Below, in pieces: positions 6,235-7,365 of a stretch of DNA of 7,365 bases (position 1 is its first letter; the number at the start of each line of letters is the position of its first letter). The stretch comes from Thiohalobacter sp. (GTDB lineage Bacteria; Pseudomonadota; Gammaproteobacteria; DSM-19610): the NCBI GenBank assembly GCA_027010005.1, contig JALVCM010000456.1:1-7365 (forward strand). Reading direction: 5' to 3'. Both the position numbers and the translations under genes were made by a program. The notes under the pieces are model-generated. The model was not told the DNA's origin. It searched no databases and saw only the letters and a program-made list of their open reading frames with translations.

Positions 6235-6242
6235 CTTGCCGC

Positions 6243-6680
6243 ATGTTTGAAAGATGCCTCTATTTCAATCTCAACGCGCTGACACGTAAAGTGAACCGTG
6301 TGTGGGAAGCTGAATTCCGCCAGACCGGCCTGTCGCCGCCCCACGCCTACCTCATGCGCCTGGTACTCGACGAGCCCGGTCTTTCCCAGAAGCAACTCGC
6401 CGAAGCATTGCACCTGGACCCGTCCACGGTGACACGTTTTGTTGACGCACTGGCGGCCCGTCATCTGGTGCGTCGGGACATCAGCGGCAGTGACCGGCGT
6501 TCTGCCACGGTATTCCCGACCCGGGAAGGAAAACGACTGCAGAAAAAACTGGAGAAAATCGGCGAAGAACTGTTCCAGTCTCTGCGCAAGCGCATTGGTG
6601 ACAAACCTTTCCGACAGCTGGTCAACAGTTTACTGGAGGCACGGAATGCGCTGGATGATAACAAGGGAAACCCGTCATGA
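6243..6680 (+). CDS. MarR-family transcriptional regulator
   Basis: This 145-residue winged-helix protein has the N-terminal dimerisation helix MFERCLYFNLNALTRKVNRV, helix-turn-helix LSQKQLAEALHLDPSTVTRF (47-66) with the recognition helix around 59-70, the wing SGSDRRSATVFPT (81-93) containing the conserved D-x-R-like DRR, and a C-terminal dimerisation helix. MarR proteins usually repress their own operon and neighbours until a small phenolic or electrophilic ligand, or cysteine oxidation, releases them. The single Cys5 in the dimer region could be a thiol sensor, but this is speculative. No Shine-Dalgarno is visible before ATG 6243, and the N-terminus is natural there, so leaderless translation is possible. 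The stop overlaps the next start as ATGA (6677-6680). Confidence 0.93.
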   Translation: MFERCLYFNLNALTRKVNRVWEAEFRQTGLSPPHAYLMRLVLDEPGLSQKQLAEALHLDPSTVTRFVDALAARHLVRRDISGSDRRSATVFPTREGKRLQKKLEKIGEELFQSLRKRIGDKPFRQLVNSLLEARNALDDNKGNPS

Positions 6681-7273
6681 AACTGTTCTATTCCAAAACG
6701 TCACCCTACTCCCGCAAGGTCAGACTGGTGATCCATGAAAAGGGCCTCAATCAAGCTGTCACCTGTGTAGCCTGTAACCCTTTCGATAACGCATCTGATC
6801 TGCAAGCAGAGAATCCGCTGGGTAAGGTACCCACGCTGATCCTGGCGGATGGAACACCTCTGTATGACAGCCCGGTCATCTGTGAGTACCTCGATACCCT
6901 GACCGCCGACAGGCTGTTGCCGGAATCTGGACTGGAACGCTGGACTGTCCTGCGTTGGCAGGCGCTTTGCGACGGTATACTCGATGCCGCCTATAACATT
7001 GTTATGGAGCGGCGCAGGCCGGCCCAGGAACAATCCGCTGACTGGATCACACAGTGGGAAACCCAGATCCGTCGTTCGCTGGATGTTAGCCAGGAAAGCC
7101 TCGACACACTGCCCGGACGCGTCTCGCTGGCGCAACTATCACTGGGTTCATCCCTTGCTTATCTGGATTTCCGCTTGTCTGAGCTGGGTTGGCGTGACCA
7201 ACATCCGGAGTTGACCGCCTGGCATGAAGACTTTTCCCGTCGCGACGCCATGCAAAGCACTCAGCCTGAATAA
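6677..7273 (+). CDS. Glutathione S-transferase family protein
   Basis: This 198-residue protein has an N-terminal thioredoxin-fold domain: MKLFYSKTSPYSRKVRLV with Ser9/Ser12 near the usual activating position, NPLGKVPTL (46-54) with the cis-Pro52, and the glutathione-gamma-glutamyl site D64-S65 in YDSPVICEYLD. An all-helical C-terminal domain follows, including LERWTVLRWQALCDGILDAA and SLAQLSLGSSLAYLDFR. The length is normal for short bacterial GSTs. The end reads RRDAMQSTQPE, near the common family ending RPSMQATxP. It probably conjugates or reduces electrophiles with glutathione in the cytoplasm; the substrate is unknown. It is translationally coupled to marR by a 4-nt overlap and so is probably under its control. 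Confidence 0.92.
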   Translation: MKLFYSKTSPYSRKVRLVIHEKGLNQAVTCVACNPFDNASDLQAENPLGKVPTLILADGTPLYDSPVICEYLDTLTADRLLPESGLERWTVLRWQALCDGILDAAYNIVMERRRPAQEQSADWITQWETQIRRSLDVSQESLDTLPGRVSLAQLSLGSSLAYLDFRLSELGWRDQHPELTAWHEDFSRRDAMQSTQPE

Positions 7274-7284
7274 ACTGTGCCGAT

Positions 7285-7365
7285 ATGACTGACCCTAAAG
7301 ACACGCCCAAGACACCGGACCCGGCTGACATTCTGTTTTCACCGGCCACCCGTGCGGTTCAGGAG
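7285..7365 (+). CDS. N-terminus of a probable PPOX-like flavin-nucleotide-binding protein (partial)
   Basis: An open frame starts at ATG 7285, 11 nt after the GST stop, and runs off the window (27 codons). The segment ADILFSPATRAVQE resembles the opening FTPAVKAxQE of predicted flavin-nucleotide-binding proteins of the pyridoxamine-phosphate-oxidase superfamily. The preceding residues are Pro/Asp/Lys-rich and look like a disordered N-terminus. There is no strong SD. The short spacing suggests it is the third gene of the marR-GST operon. Family assignment from so few residues is tentative. Confidence 0.5.
   Translation, partial: MTDPKDTPKTPDPADILFSPATRAVQE

Larger units (their letters stand above)
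5946..6242. promoter_or_regulatory. Divergent intergenic region between the minus operon and marR
   Basis: This stretch of 297 bp contains no credible gene. It must carry the promoter(s) of the minus-strand cluster and of marR. Visible elements are the SD-masking hairpin (5953-5976), the 8-bp palindrome GATTAATC (6039-6046), a stem-loop at 6077-6093, a repeat/inverted-repeat cluster at 6095-6128 and the marR-proximal nested palindrome at 6197-6232. I could not place a convincing -35/-10 pair for the minus operon. Confidence 0.6.

Noticed and set aside
1..7365. CRISPR array, insertion sequence, attachment site or tRNA
   Set aside because: No regularly spaced long repeats, transposase or integrase frame, terminal inverted repeats with target duplication, or cloverleaf-like segment was seen by eye.

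Overview
The window looks like ordinary chromosomal DNA from a Gram-negative proteobacterium, most likely a gammaproteobacterium. The evidence is the moderately high GC, dense gene packing with ATGA stop/start overlaps, a lipoprotein signal with a Lol-type +2 residue, and the gene families present. The genus is not identified. No rRNA, tRNA, CRISPR array, transposase or phage gene was seen.

Left part (1-3009): the C-terminal 194 residues of an FMN-binding glutamate-synthase-family protein (+) end 14 nt from the stop of a convergent sulfide:quinone-oxidoreductase-like flavoprotein (-). That gene is divergent from a 393-residue conserved protein of unknown function (+). The short divergent region also carries a 22-codon reading frame with a near-ideal Shine-Dalgarno sequence.

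Middle (3101-5945, all minus): a tightly packed operon read from right to left. It starts with a wrecked EamA/DMT-type transporter, in which the first two helices are joined out of frame to the last few residues. It continues with an antibiotic-biosynthesis-monooxygenase-fold protein, a lipoprotein alpha/beta hydrolase, a small cupin, a GFA-family zinc protein and a pyridoxamine-phosphate-oxidase-family flavoprotein. The first two intact junctions are 4-nt ATGA overlaps and the third is a longer overlap.

Right part (5946-7365): a 297-bp divergent intergenic region rich in inverted repeats leads to a MarR-family regulator (+). The regulator overlaps by ATGA a glutathione S-transferase-like gene, which is followed by the first 27 codons of a probable second PPOX-like protein. 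A nested palindrome just upstream of marR is a likely operator.

Taken together, the divergent blocks resemble a MarR-controlled stress or detoxification locus: glutathione transferase, a GFA protein acting on thiol adducts, a quinol- or heme-type monooxygenase fold, a cupin, a hydrolase and flavin-binding proteins. Joint function is inferred from layout and family; no substrate can be named from the sequence. The clearest unusual observation is the internal deletion of the transporter, whose original stop codon and spacing to the next gene remain.
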